The notes: generated by a model from the sequence alone, not told the origin. Shown: positions 32,424 to 44,074, numbered from the stretch's first letter. The stretch is 64,000 bases of DNA from Oscheius dolichura (GCA_932521035.1 OW051494.1:10216001-10280000), one strand, 5' to 3'. Numbers and translations: made by a program.

Positions 32424-33966
32424 ATGTTCAATATGGTCGATTACAAAACAATGTGGCCAGCGATCCTTTGGTACTATTTTCATTCTATTCTCATTTATAT
32501 TCTTCCTCTAGGATGGCTACTCTATTGACCTTCATAACCTGCCACCCAGACGAGTGTCATTTTGAATGCAGTTCTTTTGACCGCAGCTCCTTGCACACCT
32601 CAAATGGTAGCAGATGTGAAATTATCAAAGGAGACGTCTATATTTCTGGCCATTCTGGTGAGGAACACCTTGTTAGCATCTAAAGGTTACTGTAGCTCAA
32701 GGGCAGCTCAAGGGCACCGAAGCGTAGTCGTTTTGGCATTCTGGGAACCTGGCAGTTCATTTGTTAATCGTAATTTTCCCGTTTCAGACGCTTACCAGCT
32801 GAAAGCTCTTGTTTGGGTAAGAGAAATTCATGGTAGCGTCATAATTATGTCCAATGACTTCAGAGCAATCAGCTTTTTGTATAGATTGGAGAGAGTTTAT
32901 ATAAATCAAGGTTGGGCACTTTCTAGAAGCTTTGAAATGACCAAAAGAGATCATTTTCGCCCCTTTATCCGCAATTTCCAGGTCCTGCCCTTCGAATCAG
33001 TCTAAATCCTCACTTACAACATATTGATCTACCACTTCTGACGGAGATTATTTATACGGGCAAGCCTCCCACCGATCCTGTGATTATAATAGAGAAGAAC
33101 GGCGGCTACCAGATGGATGAACATCTCCGGATTCATTTGACTACTCATTTTAGTTCGAGTCAATTATGGATACAGTATGACAATGGGACAAAGGAAGCGG
33201 ATAGTTTCCTTGGAAAACTCAAGCAATGGGGAGATGATTTCATGAAGAAGAACTGGAATATTTCGTCTGTGTACTGTTGTAAGTGAAGCCACAGTTAGAC
33301 AGCCGTGTAAAGTGCTAATTTCAATTTTTCTTCAATTCAAAAACTGCTTGGCCACTTTTCCTACCGTAATATTGAACATATCAAGCTTCAGGGATTGTCT
33401 GGGCTGTCATGTTCTTTCTGGTCCTTACTCATTTCGTCTATTTTGTCCGTGGCTACTGTAGTCATCAACGGATGTTGTCATATTGGCCAAATTTGCGGCG
33501 AGTCGAGCGTCGGACCTACAGAGAAGAATATGACCGAGTAATGACGGAATACAATGAGATCCAGCTGGCTATGGGCAATCTGGACAATCTACAGCCGTTG
33601 GATTTGACCAGTGAGGAATTACTCAGCGAGGATACTGTAGCCCTGTATGAGAGAATCGTCCGACGAGAGCGTCGCCAGCCGGAAGGAGAGCCCCTGCCCA
33701 GGGAGAAAGTACTCTCAGATGAGGATGACTCCCAGCTGATGAATAGCTACCTCGAAAAGGACAGAAAACCGGAGGACGAGGACGAGGACAGCAGTACACT
33801 GAACGAAGGAAAGGGTCAGACGGAAGAGGACGAGCAGGAAAACACCGTCGGCAATAGTGATTTGAGCCTGTCCGGTGATATCAAGAATGCGAGCAATAAG
33901 AGCCAGGCTGGAAGCGCGGCTGCCGGACAGACGCTCGAAGCTCCCAATCCGGCTAGATCCGACTGA
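32424..33966 (+). CDS. irld-type single-pass receptor with EGF/insulin-receptor L-domain
   Basis: Five exons in phase: 32424-32470, 32512-32657, 32788-32910, 32982-33278, 33392-33966, giving 395 residues. Three in-frame ATGs (32424, 32433, 32451) begin a signal sequence (MWPAILWMATLLTFITC). The ectodomain shows the L-domain pattern CEIIKGDVYI, a leucine-rich REIHGSVIIM...SFLYRLERVYI ladder and then HLQHIDLPLLTEI, with one or more sequons. One TM helix follows (WAVMFFLVLTHFVYFV), then an acidic, Ser/Glu-rich cytosolic tail of ~170 residues without a kinase. This fits the nematode insulin/EGF-receptor L-domain family. The ligand is unknown. A GCCACAG half-element begins 9 nt into the last intron. 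Confidence 0.85.
33288..33310 (+). repeat. GCCACAG element, half copy
   Basis: GCCACAGTTAGACAGCCGTG begins 9 nt after the 5' splice site (33279) of the last irld intron, in the sense orientation. Its duplicate lies at 38247-38269. Confidence 0.85.
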
Positions 33967-34479
33967 ACTCCTATCTCTTCCATTTTTCGCCTTCCTTATA
34001 ATATAAAATGGTTCTTCGCATTGAAATATTTTTGATTCTATTTTACAAGGTTCTATTCCGCTCTAAAGATACAACAGTGCCTCCCGGAAACGTAAAATGT
34101 TGGTTTGTTATTGAGAACCTGGTATCAGTCGTTTTGATCGAAGATCGGCGGAAAGAAAAGACAGGGCGTGTGTTTCCGGGTGGGAAGGTCACCGCGCCTA
34201 CTCATCATGGAAGTTTTCGTTCTTTGGGGTTCAATTGTTTACGCGAGAAAGGTCGTCGCAGCTAACGTAGATTGCGCTGGTCACAGGAGCTCAAGGATTG
34301 AATTTGGCGGAGGGCTTCCCCAAAGTGACCAACAAAAACTGGCGTCATTTTTATTATGTGAGCCTTAGAGAAACTGCCAGGGACCAATACATTTGGAAGG
34401 AAAAGCCCCCAAATGGTTAACTGCTTCATGGGGTGAACGGCTACAGTAACCGTCCCAAGCAATCGAACACCCGCGTCTC

Positions 34480-34800
34480 TATTTTTCTACTTCTGTCTAT
34501 CATATACCGCCGGAAAGAGCTCGTCGAGATCTACAAGATGCTGTTCTTATCTCAGCCAGAATGAATTTCTGGCACCTATTTTGGTTAAAAATAGGCCCTA
34601 TTTGAATATTCAAAATGATCCCCAGACTTGATTGAGAGCCTCCGTTCCAAATACTACACTTCGGTGAATCTATGATATACCGCTAGAAAGAGCGAGTTCT
34701 ATTCAGTGCTGTATCTATCCCCGCCAGAGTGAATGCAATGCACCTATTTCAAATTCAAATAGAACATTTGAATATTCAAAATATCCTCTCCGGCATCTTT
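34480..34800 (+). repeat. R2 repeat, two partial copies
   Basis: 34480-34625 matches 1230-1355 in the first repeat (CCGGAAAGAGCTCGTC, GAATTTCTGGCACC). 34640-34800 is a second, more diverged partial copy (CCGCTAGAAAGAGC, AATATCCTCTCC). Both are repeated at 39439-39759 in duplication B. Confidence 0.7.
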
Positions 34801-35213
34801 GAGGCATCAACACAAATTACCTGATGCGGGTCAATTTCAGCTAATCTACTCTTTAATAATTCGGCTAGAGCTTTTCTCTAGGCCTCTATTTAATACATTG
34901 GCTTTATTAGCTGCCGACTACGCCAGGCCAAAAAAAAGGCAAGGTGACGCTATTTTCAAACAAGAGGGTGTCCAAAATCTTCAGTTTCTGGAGTCATATA
35001 CTGTAAAACTTTTAATAGAGTTTTTCTTTATGAATAAGAGACTCTTGTTTTGCTCGAAGAACAGAGGTACTCAGGTACAAGGGGGTTTCCCGCTGACTCA
35101 CTGGGCGCTTCCCAGTATCTGGCGGCGGTCACATGTGACATCGGGAAAGGTCGTCGTAAACAAGGAAGAGCGTGCGTAGCTTTTGAATTTGGCGAAAAAG
35201 AGAATAGGAGCAC

Positions 35214-35220
35214 TATAAAA
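35214..35220 (+). promoter_or_regulatory. TATA box of defensin-like copy 2
   Basis: TATAAAA about 105 nt upstream of the ATG at 35325. Confidence 0.5.
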
Positions 35221-35324
35221 TATATGGCTAACGCGGAAAAAGCATCCAGCCTTTCTTTTGCCTCGACTAGTTTTTCCTGCTTTCTGACTCAACTGATTTT
35301 CTCATTACAGAAAATTTTCTGAAA

Positions 35325-35584
35325 ATGAGCCGTCTTCTGGTCACCTTCGCCACTGTTCTCCTCATCGCTGCCATAATCTTCTTCACAAACAACATTAACG
35401 ATTCTGGAGACGATGAACTTCGTAATCAGACTTGCTCAGCGCAGTTCTGTAACATGATCTATTGCGCTCTTTGTGTGAGTTATTATCTGTAAATCGTGGA
35501 AAATATTTTCAGGGAGGAGGATTCTGCAATGGGCTTGGGGACTGCGTGTGCTATATATATAATATGCCACCAACTTGCCCGTAA
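35325..35584 (+). CDS. small secreted Cys-rich defensin-like peptide, copy 2
   Basis: Exons 35325-35474 and 35513-35584, 73 residues, sequence as in copy 1. A CTCATTACAG acceptor lies 15 nt before the ATG (trans-splice or 5'UTR intron). The stop TAA sits inside a possible second donor (GTAAAGGTAACC), so an alternative third exon is conceivable, but the stop comes first. This copy lies in the overlap of IR2 and duplication B. Confidence 0.65.
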
Positions 35585-35798
35585 AGGTAACCAAAACCTT
35601 AACCACCTCAGCCCTTCATTTTCAGGAACAATCTCCAGCTCCAGCCCTCTTCTGCCGAATCGCCTTTCCTTCCTCTTCCCGACCTCCCTGCACAATGGTT
35701 CCGCTGACCAGATAGCATAATTTATTGTAAATATGTTCTTTTTTTGAAGGCTGGCCTTCAAAGATAAATCATGATATCTTTCTTTTCTTTTCTACCTG

Positions 35799-36014
35799 AG
35801 GCAAAAGATTTGCCTAGATGTAAAGCATCTTTCCTTGTCTGATCCAAAGAAGGAAGCGGCTGAGAATAAAGTCTCAAGAGGCGAAGAAGCTACCAGAAAC
35901 TAATGGCAAGAATCCTAGTAAAGAAGACGCTAAAGAGGAAAGGAAAGCAGGAGACAAAGGTCGCGGCAAACCCGAAGCGTGGGAAAGGAGAACTGTTGTG
36001 GGAAAACATGACAC
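35799..36014 (+). pseudogene. Lys/Glu-rich coding-like fragment, second copy
   Basis: Mirror of 27345-27560. The frame ends with a stop after about 50 residues and has no start. It lacks the 83-bp insertion seen at 32.2 kb. Confidence 0.4.
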
Positions 36015-36253
36015 AGAGGTTTAGTGGTGAAAATCTCCGGGGATGGTCGCAGACAACATAAAAATATTACCTTTTGCGGACTTTTCCGTCATGTTTCAGG
36101 GAAGATTGGAGCATCTGGTCATAAACTGGTCAAAACGAGAGATTGGCCAAAAATAACCGTTTCTTCCCGTCTTTTCCCGGTCAAAAGCGATCTCAATTAC
36201 CCGAAATCCGTCCATTTTACCGTTCTCATTGTTTTTGTGAGCTCGCTTCCACG

Positions 36254-36892
36254 ATGGCTGCTCACCGGAACGACAACATTCCCATTGAAGAGCTGATCAA
36301 GAGGGATTCTGATGTGCCGGTGGCCGATATGGACGGCTATGATGAGGTGATCTTGGATGGAGACGATGGCGGCGAGAAGCCGGCTGATGGCAAGCCAAAG
36401 ATCATGTGGAAGTCAGCTGAGCCGGGGCCGAAGAGATCAGGCGAAGGTGGCGCCAAGGAGACTGATGGCAAGCGCCCGCGGGCGATGCCTTCCGTCGGAG
36501 CCAAGACCCAGCCGACGCCGCTGTCGCCGGCAGACGGCCCGAAGGGACCCAGGAAGAAGGCGACAAACGTAGCCACAGCCATGCCGTCGGAGCCGGATGC
36601 CAACAACGACGAGTCACCCGTCAAGCCAGCCGGTCCGGATAGGAAGATCAGCCCGGCCGCTCAGAGCACCCCGACCCCGGTGGAGAAGGGCGGCAAGACT
36701 CCCAAAGCTGACGGCCATCAGCAGATGAAGGAGAGCAAGAAACGGGATAAAAAGCCACAGAGGAAGGAGGATAAAAAGCACAGGAAGAAGAAAGCCGACA
36801 CCGAAACGACCACGACTAGTGAGGTCGAGACCAAGGGCACCTTCGAGCCGAGCAAGAAGAAAAAGAAGAAAGGATGCTGTACGATCGCCTGA
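36254..36892 (+). CDS. Lys-rich protein with polybasic CaaX tail, copy 2
   Basis: Mirror copy of 26467-27105, 212 residues, apparently identical, again ending KKKKKKGCCTIA. An upstream in-frame ATG lies at 36143. The full upstream ~1 kb is also duplicated, so both copies could share regulation. Confidence 0.7.
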   Translation: MAAHRNDNIPIEELIKRDSDVPVADMDGYDEVILDGDDGGEKPADGKPKIMWKSAEPGPKRSGEGGAKETDGKRPRAMPSVGAKTQPTPLSPADGPKGPRKKATNVATAMPSEPDANNDESPVKPAGPDRKISPAAQSTPTPVEKGGKTPKADGHQQMKESKKRDKKPQRKEDKKHRKKKADTETTTTSEVETKGTFEPSKKKKKKGCCTIA

Positions 36893-37504
36893 AAATAGAG
36901 AGGGAGAAAGAGAAGAAAGAAGGTGCAAAATTCCAATACTCCATTATTTTAACCGAACATAAAATTCCTGTGGAGTCAATTTATCGAGTTCTTGATTATT
37001 TTCTTTTATTGGCTGATTTTCCCTGTTTGACCAATTCCAGGTGGGATAAAGCGGATCGAAAGAGTCCTGCTTTAATCCTCAGCCCAACTTTTGGCTCAAG
37101 AATCTCTTTTTTGAGCTTTCAAATACTGTCTCCCGCTCATTGGACCAAATAAACCAGTCTGCCAGCCGTTTATCGGGTAAAAACTGAATATATTCATATT
37201 CGATTTCCAACGTAGATTCTCAATACTTTCACATGGTCTTTTAATTTTTGCACAATTCAATTGAAGGATACGGTAATTCAATTTCGCCGTGTAGATTCTA
37301 GAGTAGAGGCTTGAATATCCCTTTACCCGAGGGAATATTAATTAACAACGGACTAGAAAAACAAGGAGTACAAAAATCTTGGTAGAATGTTGAGACGGCA
37401 ACCATTAGAACTTCTAGAAGCTTTTAGTGGAAGTTCGGAGTCAAAGGAAACGGACAGGAATTCGTTTCAATACTTAAAAACTTCTCCCGAGCAGGGTTGG
37501 GAGA

Positions 37505-37538
37505 CTTGAGTCTGGCGCCTTAGACCACTCGGCCATCC
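37505..37538 (-). pseudogene. tRNA-Leu 5' half, second copy
   Basis: Reverse complement of 25821-25854 at the outer end of the IR2 right arm. The flanking sequence differs, so neither copy completes a tRNA. Confidence 0.7.
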
Positions 37539-37543
37539 CGGCC

Positions 37544-37604
37544 AAGAAAAGAAAGATATCATGATTTATCTTTGAAGGCCAGCCTTCAAAAAAAGAACAT
37601 ATTT
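37544..37604 (+). repeat. 61-bp junction fragment with hairpin
   Basis: Direct copy of 27570-27630 placed between IR2 and duplication B'. It contains TTTGAAGGC-CA-GCCTTCAAA, a 9-bp hairpin with a 2-nt loop that also marks the end of duplication B. This suggests the hairpin was used in the rearrangements. Confidence 0.85.
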
Positions 37605-37610
37605 TTAAAA

Positions 37611-38925
37611 ATTCTGGTGAGGAACACCTTGTTAGCATCTAAAGGTTACTGTAGCTCAAGGGCAGCTCAAGGGCACCGAAGCGTAGTCGTTTTGGCATTC
37701 TGGGAACCTGGCAGTTCATTTGTTAATCGTAATTTTCCCGTTTCAGACGCTTACCAGCTGAAAGCTCTTGTTTGGGTAAGAGAAATTCATGGTAGCGTCA
37801 TAATTATGTCCAATGACTTCAGAGCAATCAGCTTTTTGTATAGATTGGAGAGAGTTTATATAAATCAAGGTTGGGCACTTTCTAGAAGCTTTGAAATGAC
37901 CAAAAGAGATCATTTTCGCCCCTTTATCCGCAATTTCCAGGTCCTGCCCTTCGAATCAGTCTAAATCCTCACTTACAACATATTGATCTACCACTTCTGA
38001 CGGAGATTATTTATACGGGCAAGCCTCCCACCGATCCTGTGATTATAATAGAGAAGAACGGCGGCTACCAGATGGATGAACATCTCCGGATTCATTTGAC
38101 TACTCATTTTAGTTCGAGTCAATTATGGATACAGTATGACAATGGGACAAAGGAAGCGGATAGTTTCCTTGGAAAACTCAAGCAATGGGGAGATGATTTC
38201 ATGAAGAAGAACTGGAATATTTCGTCTGTGTACTGTTGTAAGTGAAGCCACAGTTAGACAGCCGTGTAAAGTGCTAATTTCAATTTTTCTTCAATTCAAA
38301 AACTGCTTGGCCACTTTTCCTACCGTAATATTGAACATATCAAGCTTCAGGGATTGTCTGGGCTGTCATGTTCTTTCTGGTCCTTACTCATTTCGTCTAT
38401 TTTGTCCGTGGCTACTGTAGTCATCAACGGATGTTGTCATATTGGCCAAATTTGCGGCGAGTCGAGCGTCGGACCTACAGAGAAGAATATGACCGAGTAA
38501 TGACGGAATACAATGAGATCCAGCTGGCTATGGGCAATCTGGACAATCTACAGCCGTTGGATTTGACCAGTGAGGAATTACTCAGCGAGGATACTGTAGC
38601 CCTGTATGAGAGAATCGTCCGACGAGAGCGTCGCCAGCCGGAAGGAGAGCCCCTGCCCAGGGAGAAAGTACTCTCAGATGAGGATGACTCCCAGCTGATG
38701 AATAGCTACCTCGAAAAGGACAGAAAACCGGAGGACGAGGACGAGGACAGCAGTACACTGAACGAAGGAAAGGGTCAGACGGAAGAGGACGAGCAGGAAA
38801 ACACCGTCGGCAATAGTGATTTGAGCCTGTCCGGTGATATCAAGAATGCGAGCAATAAGAGCCAGGCTGGAAGCGCGGCTGCCGGACAGACGCTCGAAGC
38901 TCCCAATCCGGCTAGATCCGACTGA
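37611..38925 (+). pseudogene. 5'-truncated copy of the irld-type receptor
   Basis: Carries only the last 6 nt of exon 2 plus complete exons 3-5 (37747-37869, 37941-38237, 38351-38925), identical to 32788-33966 as far as I can see. The signal peptide and first L-domain strand are missing, and the new 5' sequence offers no in-frame ATG with a signal peptide. It is probably non-functional, unless a distant first exon is used. Confidence 0.8.
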
Positions 38926-40283
38926 ATTCCTATCTCTTCCATTTTTCGCCTTCCTTATAATATAAAATGGTTCTTCGCATTGAAATATTTTTGATTCTAT
39001 TTTACAAGGTTCTATTCCGCTCTAAAGATACAACAGTGCCTCCCGGAAACGTAAAATGTTGGTTTGTTATTGAGAACCTGGTATCAGTCGTTTTGATCGA
39101 AGATCGGCGGAAAGAAAAGACAGGGCGTGTGTTTCCGGGTGGGAAGGTCACCGCGCCTACTCATCATGGAAGTTTTCGTTCTTTGGGGTTCAATTGTTTA
39201 CGCGAGAAAGGTCGTCGCAGCTAACGTAGATTGCGCTGGTCACAGGAGCTCAAGGATTGAATTTGGCGGAGGGCTTCCCCAAAGTGACCAACAAAAACTG
39301 GCGTCATTTTTATTATGTGAGCCTTAGAGAAACTGCCAGGGACCAATACATTTGGAAGGAAAAGCCCCCAAATGGTTAACTGCTTCATGGGGTGAACGGC
39401 TACAGTAACCGTCCCAAGCAATCGAACACCCGCGTCTCTATTTTTCTACTTCTGTCTATCATATACCGCCGGAAAGAGCTCGTCGAGATCTACAAGATGC
39501 TGTTCTTATCTCAGCCAGAATGAATTTCTGGCACCTATTTTGGTTAAAAATAGGCCCTATTTGAATATTCAAAATGATCCCCAGACTTGATTGAGAGCCT
39601 CCGTTCCAAATACTACACTTCGGTGAATCTATGATATACCGCTAGAAAGAGCGAGTTCTATTCAGTGCTGTATCTATCCCCGCCAGAGTGAATGCAATGC
39701 ACCTATTTCAAATTCAAATAGAACATTTGAATATTCAAAATATCCTCTCCGGCATCTTTGAGGCATCAACACAAATTACCTGATGCGGGTCAATTTCAGC
39801 TAATCTACTCTTTAATAATTCGGCTAGAGCTTTTCTCTAGGCCTCTATTTAATACATTGGCTTTATTAGCTGCCGACTACGCCAGGCCAAAAAAAAGGCA
39901 AGGTGACGCTATTTTCAAACAAGAGGGTGTCCAAAATCTTCAGTTTCTGGAGTCATATACTGTAAAACTTTTAATAGAGTTTTTCTTTATGAATAAGAGA
40001 CTCTTGTTTTGCTCGAAGAACAGAGGTACTCAGGTACAAGGGGGTTTCCCGCTGACTCACTGGGCGCTTCCCAGTATCTGGCGGCGGTCACATGTGACAT
40101 CGGGAAAGGTCGTCGTAAACAAGGAAGAGCGTGCGTAGCTTTTGAATTTGGCGAAAAAGAGAATAGGAGCACTATAAAATATATGGCTAACGCGGAAAAA
40201 GCATCCAGCCTTTCTTTTGCCTCGACTAGTTTTTCCTGCTTTCTGACTCAACTGATTTTCTCATTACAGAAAATTTTCTGAAA

Positions 40284-40543
40284 ATGAGCCGTCTTCTGGT
40301 CACCTTCGCCACTGTTCTCCTCATCGCTGCCATAATCTTCTTCACAAACAACATTAACGATTCTGGAGACGATGAACTTCGTAATCAGACTTGCTCAGCG
40401 CAGTTCTGTAACATGATCTATTGCGCTCTTTGTGTGAGTTATTATCTGTAAATCGTGGAAAATATTTTCAGGGAGGAGGATTCTGCAATGGGCTTGGGGA
40501 CTGCGTGTGCTATATATATAATATGCCACCAACTTGCCCGTAA
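40284..40543 (+). CDS. small secreted Cys-rich defensin-like peptide, copy 3
   Basis: Exons 40284-40433 and 40472-40543, 73 residues, identical to copies 1 and 2, with the same TATA box (40173-40179) and 5' acceptor. Its 3' flank diverges 188 bp after the stop. Confidence 0.65.
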
Positions 40544-40731
40544 AGGTAACCAAAACCTTAACCACCTCAGCCCTTCATTTTCAGGAACAATCTCCAGCTC
40601 CAGCCCTCTTCTGCCGAATCGCCTTTCCTTCCTCTTCCCGACCTCCCTGCACAATGGTTCCGCTGACCAGATAGCATAATTTATTGTAAATATGTTCTTT
40701 TTTTGAAGGCTGGCCTTCAAAAATAAATCAT

Positions 40732-40855
40732 AACCATCCCCACAGCAGTCTCAATAGAGTTATCTCCTCCCGAGACTGATGGAGGAGCCACGGACCGAAA
40801 TCTTGACTAGAATGAAAGTCCGATAGCTCGTTGGAATTGTCAGATCGAGCTGAAT
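40732..40855 (+). repeat. R2 repeat, partial copy
   Basis: ACCATCCCCACAGCAGTCTC, GATGGAGGAGCCACGG and GATAGCTCGTTGGAAT match 1362-1470. It abuts the end of duplication B'. Confidence 0.75.
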
Positions 40856-41867
40856 CCGAAAAACGAATCCTCGTCACGGGAGGTGGCTTCTGTGCCACGT
40901 TATGGCTTCAAAATCATGAACCGAGGGGTAATTCAATACAAATATCTTCTGTTGTGACAGCCGATCTTGGAAAACTTCATTCCTTGACGAGTTTTGTGTT
41001 TTCACCAATTTCAAAAATATGGGTGTACTGTCGGAAAAAACAGTAACCTGGATACTTTTCTACCACTTGGAACTCTTCCCCTCCCTTCCTCCTTGGTTAA
41101 TTTTCGGTTTCTAATATTCTATCTGCACGATAAATATCGTTTAGTCGCTGACGTCTGAAACTAATCTAATTCAACGGGAGTATTCAGCGTTACCGCTACC
41201 ATTTCCCCCTCTTTTTCTTGTTAATCGTGACATTCTCCTTTCGTAAACTAATAAGATCTGGCACTTGTACTATGTTCAGAGAGAGAGAGAGAAAGTTTCA
41301 AATATCGGAAATTCACCGTACACTGTCCTTTGCACTGATTTCGATGCCCTGAGCACCGTTTACCACAGCTAAAATTCAGCTGTCGGGTTCCCGGGGGCGG
41401 AGGTCAGTACAGTTGCCTACCAAGTTCCAGAAAGAGTGTCTCAATTATACCAAATTCAGTTACAGTACCCCATAAATCACCAAATGGCCCTCTTTTTTAT
41501 CATCCCTGCGTCCGTGCTTTCTTTCAAATCATTCGGCAAGTAATAATATGTGTCAGACTACAATTACCTCCCCTCGTCCAGCTTGTTTTCGACTTTTCTT
41601 CATTTTTCTTGAATTATGATCATAAAACACGTCACCAAGGCTGTATTAGTGGGGAAAACACTCCAAAAAATCGGGGTAAATAACATAAAATTTGGTTAGA
41701 AATGCGCTTTGGGGGCGTTGTTTGAGGGAGGAGTGGGTCGTTTTGGTCATAGTTAGACATTTTGGCAGTTTTTTCTCCTTTTGCCCAGTAAGGGGCCACT
41801 TTTGTGGATTCCTCTATCAGATCGTTTTTCTCAGGGTCCACTTGGTGGGGAAAACTGAAAACCGGCC

Positions 41868-42240
41868 ATTTCCGAGTCTCCAGCCCTCGAGGATCCTGGG
41901 GAGGATATTGTTAAAATTCAAATCTTCTGTTTGTCTCAATCTTCCCACTGCTGTTGAATATGAAGAGCTACGGCGGCGAGACCCGGTTTTTCTTGACCAG
42001 CTCGAAGAGATGATTCGAATAAGCTATCATACGGCCATTCTAGTAAAAATTTCGGGGCGTGGCTCCTCCATCAGTCTCGGGAGGGGATAACTCCATTGGG
42101 ACTGCTGTGGAGGGTTAGTATTGGGACCTAATTTTAACCAAAATAGTTGCAAGGAATTCATTCTGGCTGAGATAAGAACAGCATCTTGCAGATCTCGACG
42201 AGCTCTTTCCGGCGGTATATGATAGACAGAAGTAGAGATG
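41868..42240 (-). repeat. R2 repeat, longer inverted copy
   Basis: Reverse-strand match to 1224-1555 with ~90 bp of extra internal sequence that reads like protein on the plus strand (VEYEELRRRDPVFLDQLEEM). This copy may preserve more of the ancestral element. Confidence 0.7.
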
Positions 42241-44074
42241 TTTTTTCGCTTTCACTCGAAAAGGGTCTAAAGAGAAAAAGCCTGCTAGAAATAAATTACT
42301 GTAGTAATTGTTCTCTTTTTCTTGGTTTTTGTCTTTTAAATGAACCTTGAGGTGGTTCATTAGGTCCCAAATGTTCCCCTTCTCTTCATTCCATTTGAAA
42401 AGTTGTCCATCAGTCCATCGCAGGGTGCTCTCACTCCTCTATTCCTCCTTCCCAAAGATCGTCGCTCATTGCTCGGCTAAGTCCTGTCACAATTACCCGT
42501 GTACTTTACCCTTTCCCTTTCGCCGGGTCTGACCTCACGAGGAGGAGGAAAGAAAAGTCTCCGAGAACAACCATAATTAAATAACAATCTTATTAATTTC
42601 CTGGCAGCTGCAACTTTACCCCCACAATTCCGTCGACGACGCCTGACAACCGGACGGGACACTTCCTCGAATGGGACCTTGTTATTAGTAGAAGAAGAAG
42701 TTGTGGATAGGTTAAAAACAACGAAAAAGTTATACTTTTTATCCGTTAATTAGGCAGCAAAGAACAAGGGCAGCTGATCTCCAAGGGTAATACACCGAAT
42801 CCGGGCCAGTAATGCGAATTTTGGGGAAGAGCGCGCGAGCTTTGCGCTTTTTCAGTGCAGCCAGTCGATAATCTTTGGCATACTGTAATTCTGCCGCACT
42901 AAAGAAGCACAAACCTGGCACGGTTCCCCCGAGAATGCGCCTTACTTGAGGCGGACCCGGTGTGCATCTCTTGGGTGCGCCAGCTTTTACGGTTCAATCA
43001 GTCGAAAACAGTAACATTAGACCTTCTACACCGATAAAACCGCAAAGGTGGTGAAAATGGCGAGCTTCCCCTAAAAATGGGCCTGGTTCCTAGCCGGCCC
43101 CCGGAGCTGATTTTCCGTCCCATTCCCGCTTCTCCCCGGGGAACCGCCACTTTTTAAATGAGTGACAACGCCGGCTGACAACACCTCCTGATGTGTACTT
43201 TGATGTACTCTTTCCTCCTCCTCTACTCAACTCGTCTGTCCGCCCGTCCCGCTCTGTCGGCGTTCACGTCAATCCAGACCCTCCTCTTCTTCCAATTCCC
43301 AAAAACGGGTCCCCCTTTTCTAATTATTGGCCGTCTAGATATTTGGTCAGGGATGAGAGAAAGCAAAACTAATGAGGGGGCTGGGAGACGAGCCTCCAGA
43401 TATGTTATTTATTGAGGGGTAATTTGTAGGAAGAGCCGAAGAAGACGACGAGATCTCTCCCTCATTTTCAATTGGAGGTTCTTGCCGCCTGGCTGTACCT
43501 CCCCCGCTTCTTTTTCTCCGTTTTTCTTCCTAGCCTCCCTTTTGGATGTTCCCTAGTCTCTGGATTTTAAAACGCGGTCAAAATGGCGAGTACTGTAAGA
43601 AGTGCACTTCCCGCTTGTTTTCAAAGTACAGTAGCCCTTAGGCTCCCTGTAGCCCTTTTTAATTAGAAAACAGTTTAAAAAGAGTTTCCGAGAGCCAATT
43701 ACTATGGCTTACTGTAGATAAGGGCAGAATAACAGGTAAAAAAACAGGAGGACAGTCGTCTTGAGACCGTTTTTCTTTGTTTGTCAAATCTCCTATGTTG
43801 CTTTGGCTCTCACTTCCTATTAGTTCTCAGCACTCCTCAAAGCTTCCGTCGTCGTAAAGGGCAGCAGCCTAAAGGGCAGACTGGTAGTCTCCTGGCCCCG
43901 TTACCAATTTATAATCAAAACAAGATTTTAATCAAGGACGGGATTTTGTATCTTCCACCCTAGCTAGACAGCTTACTGGACCTTTCTTCATTTTCTCCCT
44001 TCCTTCTGTTACAGTCTTTAGCTTACCGTAACCTTACCAAATCTACTCCAGTCTACAGTAGCCTATTTCAGCTC
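42241..44074. other. intergenic, no supported gene
   Basis: Only short frames without splice support. The TACAGTA/CTACAGTAACC motif is frequent, as elsewhere in the window. Confidence 0.45.

Larger units (their letters stand above)
32652..35772 (+). repeat. direct segmental duplication B, first copy
   Basis: 3,121 bp repeated at 37611-40731 with a constant offset of 4,959. Identity starts 6 nt before the end of exon 2 of the irld gene and ends just past the TTTGAAGGC hairpin. The differences I noticed are C33968/T38927, just after the irld stop, and G35763/A40722. Confidence 0.95.
34808..37538 (-). repeat. large inverted repeat IR2, right arm
   Basis: Reverse complement of 25821-28551. It overlaps the first copy of duplication B from 34808 to 35772. 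Confidence 0.95.
37611..40731 (+). repeat. direct segmental duplication B', second copy
   Basis: Copy of 32652-35772. It ends at AAATAAATCAT, immediately followed by an R2 repeat copy. Confidence 0.95.

Noticed and set aside
36337..36936. Long antisense frames opposite the CaaX gene (and mirror at 26423-27022)
   Set aside because: They are shadows of the Lys-rich frame. Codons for Lys/Glu/Asp read as Phe/Leu/Ser on the other strand.
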